DNA of 64,000 bases from Anastrepha obliqua (taxonomy: Eukaryota; Arthropoda; Insecta; Diptera; Tephritidae), in NCBI RefSeq assembly GCF_027943255.1, contig NC_072893.1, positions 102,465,784-102,529,783 on the forward strand, written 5' to 3'. The notes under the pieces are model-generated. The model had not been told where the DNA came from and did not search any database. It worked only from the letters and a program-made list of their open reading frames with translations. Made by a program: the position numbers and the translations under genes. Positions 62,500-64,000 of this stretch are shown here, in pieces (within the stretch, counting starts at the first letter, position 1; every line of letters starts with the position of its first letter).

Positions 62500-64000
62500 C
62501 CTCCACTGAACCCTCCCCGAGGGTGCCAGCTGGTAATAAGTACCACAGCTTTCCTATTTACAGGAGGTACTTAGCTAAGTTAAGGGTACTATGGGCTGGG
62601 TTTGATACTCCTCAATAGTACAGCACTACCCAAAGTACTTTTAACGTGGTCGGAGGTGAAGGGCTGGATTAAGGTGTGATGCGACCCGTGCCGAGAATCT
62701 GTCAGGCTTGGGGCCCTTCTAACAAATAACCAAGTCACGAACGGAGCTTACGGATACCTGGCGCCCTCCGTAATAACTAGCCTTACCCGTGTAGTTCGGA
62801 GCTATGCACGGGCGGACATCCTTTCTCCGACACTCGTGGGTCCAAATATGCAAACAGACTATTCAAAAACAAACAAGAAAAAGGAGATCGGTCCTCCTTC
62901 GAAAAGACCGACTGGAACAAACAGTTCCGCAATAAGAGCAACGGTCGCACCGGGCTCAAAGAGAAATCCATCCATCGGCCAATTAAGTCGATCAAAACAC
63001 ACAGCGACAGCCTCAGCGAAAGCGAGGCCAGCTGCCACACAACCAGAGCTGGACACAGGTCCAAGCACAAGTAGGGGTGCACTAGCCCGGCAATCAACTG
63101 TGATTCAGCCCCCAAAAACGGTCCCGACCGGAAGCACAGCTACAGCTAGCTCCGGTACCGAAGGATGGCCGCTTGTGAGGGTGGTAGACCCAGCGAAAGC
63201 GAGCTACCAGGATCGCAGAAATGCAGCCAGGCTCCTAAGGAGGGTGCACGAAACTCACCCAAAGGAAGGTGAATTGTCTCAGGAGTTGAAAGAGGCGATT
63301 GATAGAGCGAAAGCGATCATTCCTGATTTCAACCCTGACTTCAAACCAACACAGTCAGCTCCAAAAAGACAGCGGTCCTTGGAGGAGAACAAGCCAAGTG
63401 CAAAAAGGCACAAACCAATGGGCGTGACGCCCAGAAAATCATTTGCGGAGGTTGCAAAAGACCGCTTCATCATAGGGGTCCTGGACCAGAACCATCCTGA
63501 AGGTATGATCCCCAAGGCCCAATGGAAATGGGTAGAGGCCGAGCTAACGAAAGTGGCACTGAAGGTCATTCTGGAGAACCCCGGCCCCCCGCCTGCGTGT
63601 GAAGACCTGGGCTGGCACCAAGGCCAGATAAAAATAATAGCGTGCGACGATGAGAGATCGGTCCATCTGTACAAAGAGGCCATCTCCAAAGTTGGAGAAG
63701 TGTACCCAAATGCCAAGCTAGTGGTCGTGGACAGGAAGGATATTCCGTCCAGGCCGCGAGCAAGGGTTTGGTTACCTTCAACCGTCGAAGACCCGGTAGA
63801 GATTATGAAGCTCATCCGGGTCTGCAATCCAGATATCCCAACGCAGGAGTGGAGATACGTCAAAACCATTACCAACCAAAACAGCGCGGACGAATCGAAA
63901 GAGCAGAAGCGCGCCACCATGCAGGCTCTCCTGCTCCTCACGGAGAACTCAATTGAACCGTTAGCGAAATGCGACGGGCAACTGAGGTACGGTTTTGTAA
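62500..64000 (+). mobile_element. GC-richer LINE, 5' end and ORF1, runs off the window
   Basis: From about 62500 composition changes from AT-rich to roughly half GC. A 5' leader (about 62500-62847) includes CCTCCCCGAGGGTGCCAGCT and ends at the ORF1 start. It interrupts the minus-strand LINE tail at 62062-62490. The start point is inferred from composition and loss of the host LINE; its ORF2 would lie outside the window. Confidence 0.75.
62848..64000 (+). CDS. LINE ORF1 (gag-like, DUF4780-type), incomplete at window end
   Basis: In frame from MQTDYSKTNKKKEI at 62848 to the last base, 384 codons with no stop. The frame is open upstream to 62680, but 62848 is its first ATG. Residues 1-190 are Lys/Arg/Pro/Ser-rich and disordered, with PSKRPTGTNSS and KRQRSLEENKPSAKRHKP, likely nucleic-acid binding or nuclear signals. 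From residue about 196, RKSFAEVAKDRFIIGVLDQN through EAELTKVALKVIL, GQIKIIACDDERSVHLYKEA and KDIPSRPRARVWLPS matches the RRM-like domain I know as DUF4780, found in ORF1 of insect LINEs. Such proteins bind element RNA. CCHC knuckles, if any, would lie beyond the edge. No lesion seen: the most intact coding sequence here. Confidence 0.88.
   Translation, partial: MQTDYSKTNKKKEIGPPSKRPTGTNSSAIRATVAPGSKRNPSIGQLSRSKHTATASAKARPAATQPELDTGPSTSRGALARQSTVIQPPKTVPTGSTATASSGTEGWPLVRVVDPAKASYQDRRNAARLLRRVHETHPKEGELSQELKEAIDRAKAIIPDFNPDFKPTQSAPKRQRSLEENKPSAKRHKPMGVTPRKSFAEVAKDRFIIGVLDQNHPEGMIPKAQWKWVEAELTKVALKVILENPGPPPACEDLGWHQGQIKIIACDDERSVHLYKEAISKVGEVYPNAKLVVVDRKDIPSRPRARVWLPSTVEDPVEIMKLIRVCNPDIPTQEWRYVKTITNQNSADESKEQKRATMQALLLLTENSIEPLAKCDGQLRYGFV

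Noticed and set aside
62783..63115. 110-codon minus frame
   Set aside because: Same reason: shadow of ORF1's basic N-terminal part.
63279..63941. 220-codon minus frame
   Set aside because: It is antisense to the clear LINE ORF1 on the plus strand and has no domain; GC-rich coding sequence often leaves the reverse frame open.

Overview
This window is AT-rich animal DNA made almost entirely of transposable elements in various stages of decay. I found no intact host protein gene, no rRNA and no free-standing tRNA gene. The mix points to a dipteran insect, and a tephritid fruit fly is my best guess: many mariner/Tc1 copies with TA target duplications, jockey/R1/LOA-type and RTE-type LINEs, a tRNA-derived SINE, a foldback element beside a MULE transposase, and hAT and piggyBac remnants. 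The species is inference. Coding potential belongs almost wholly to transposases and reverse transcriptases, most of them frameshifted.

Layout. 0-5.6 kb: jockey-type RT remnant, a short TIR element carrying a large (ATGTT)n array, a 1.9-kb DNA element with 31-bp TIRs that carries a broken ORF and a 122-bp minisatellite, then a jockey-type remnant. 5.9-10.3 kb: SINEs, LINE scraps, an unrecognised ORF pair and a mariner-like deletion derivative. 11.7-15.3 kb: a foldback-type arm, a FLYWCH/MULE transposase ORF and a complete foldback element (9-bp target duplication) holding a 96-bp GC-rich array. 16-19.7 kb: SINE, RNase H scrap, and a mariner (17918-19745) split by a LINE tail with its own target duplication. 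21.7-23.6 kb: a second mariner split by a LINE 3' end with a poly(A) tail. 24.8-30.7 kb: LINE remnants, a 450-bp MITE, a mariner-type DD37D pseudogene and another TA-flanked mariner. 30.76-33.5 kb: an intron-containing hAT-like element with an 8-bp duplication. 35.5-38.2 kb: Tc1 element, mariner fragment, SINE.

40.4-48.7 kb: an RTE-like LINE lacking its YADD box, a 179-bp tandem array, three mariner-like fragments, and a compact mariner (47108-48129) with a deleted first catalytic Asp and a 72-bp duplication. 51-55.5 kb: full-length SINE, 5' half of a piggyBac-like element cut by a SINE, mariner derivative. 55.6-60.9 kb: a jockey LINE (minus) with a plus-strand LINE inserted in its endonuclease, then another LINE remnant hosting a 193-bp MITE. 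62.5-64 kb: the freshest sequence, a GC-richer LINE with an open ORF1 from 62848 to the window edge.

The elements do not form a pathway. Their order is a nesting history: decayed LINEs and mariners at the bottom, SINEs and LINE 3' ends inserted later, and the 62.5-kb LINE probably last. Boundaries with target duplications are firm; other boundaries are approximate.
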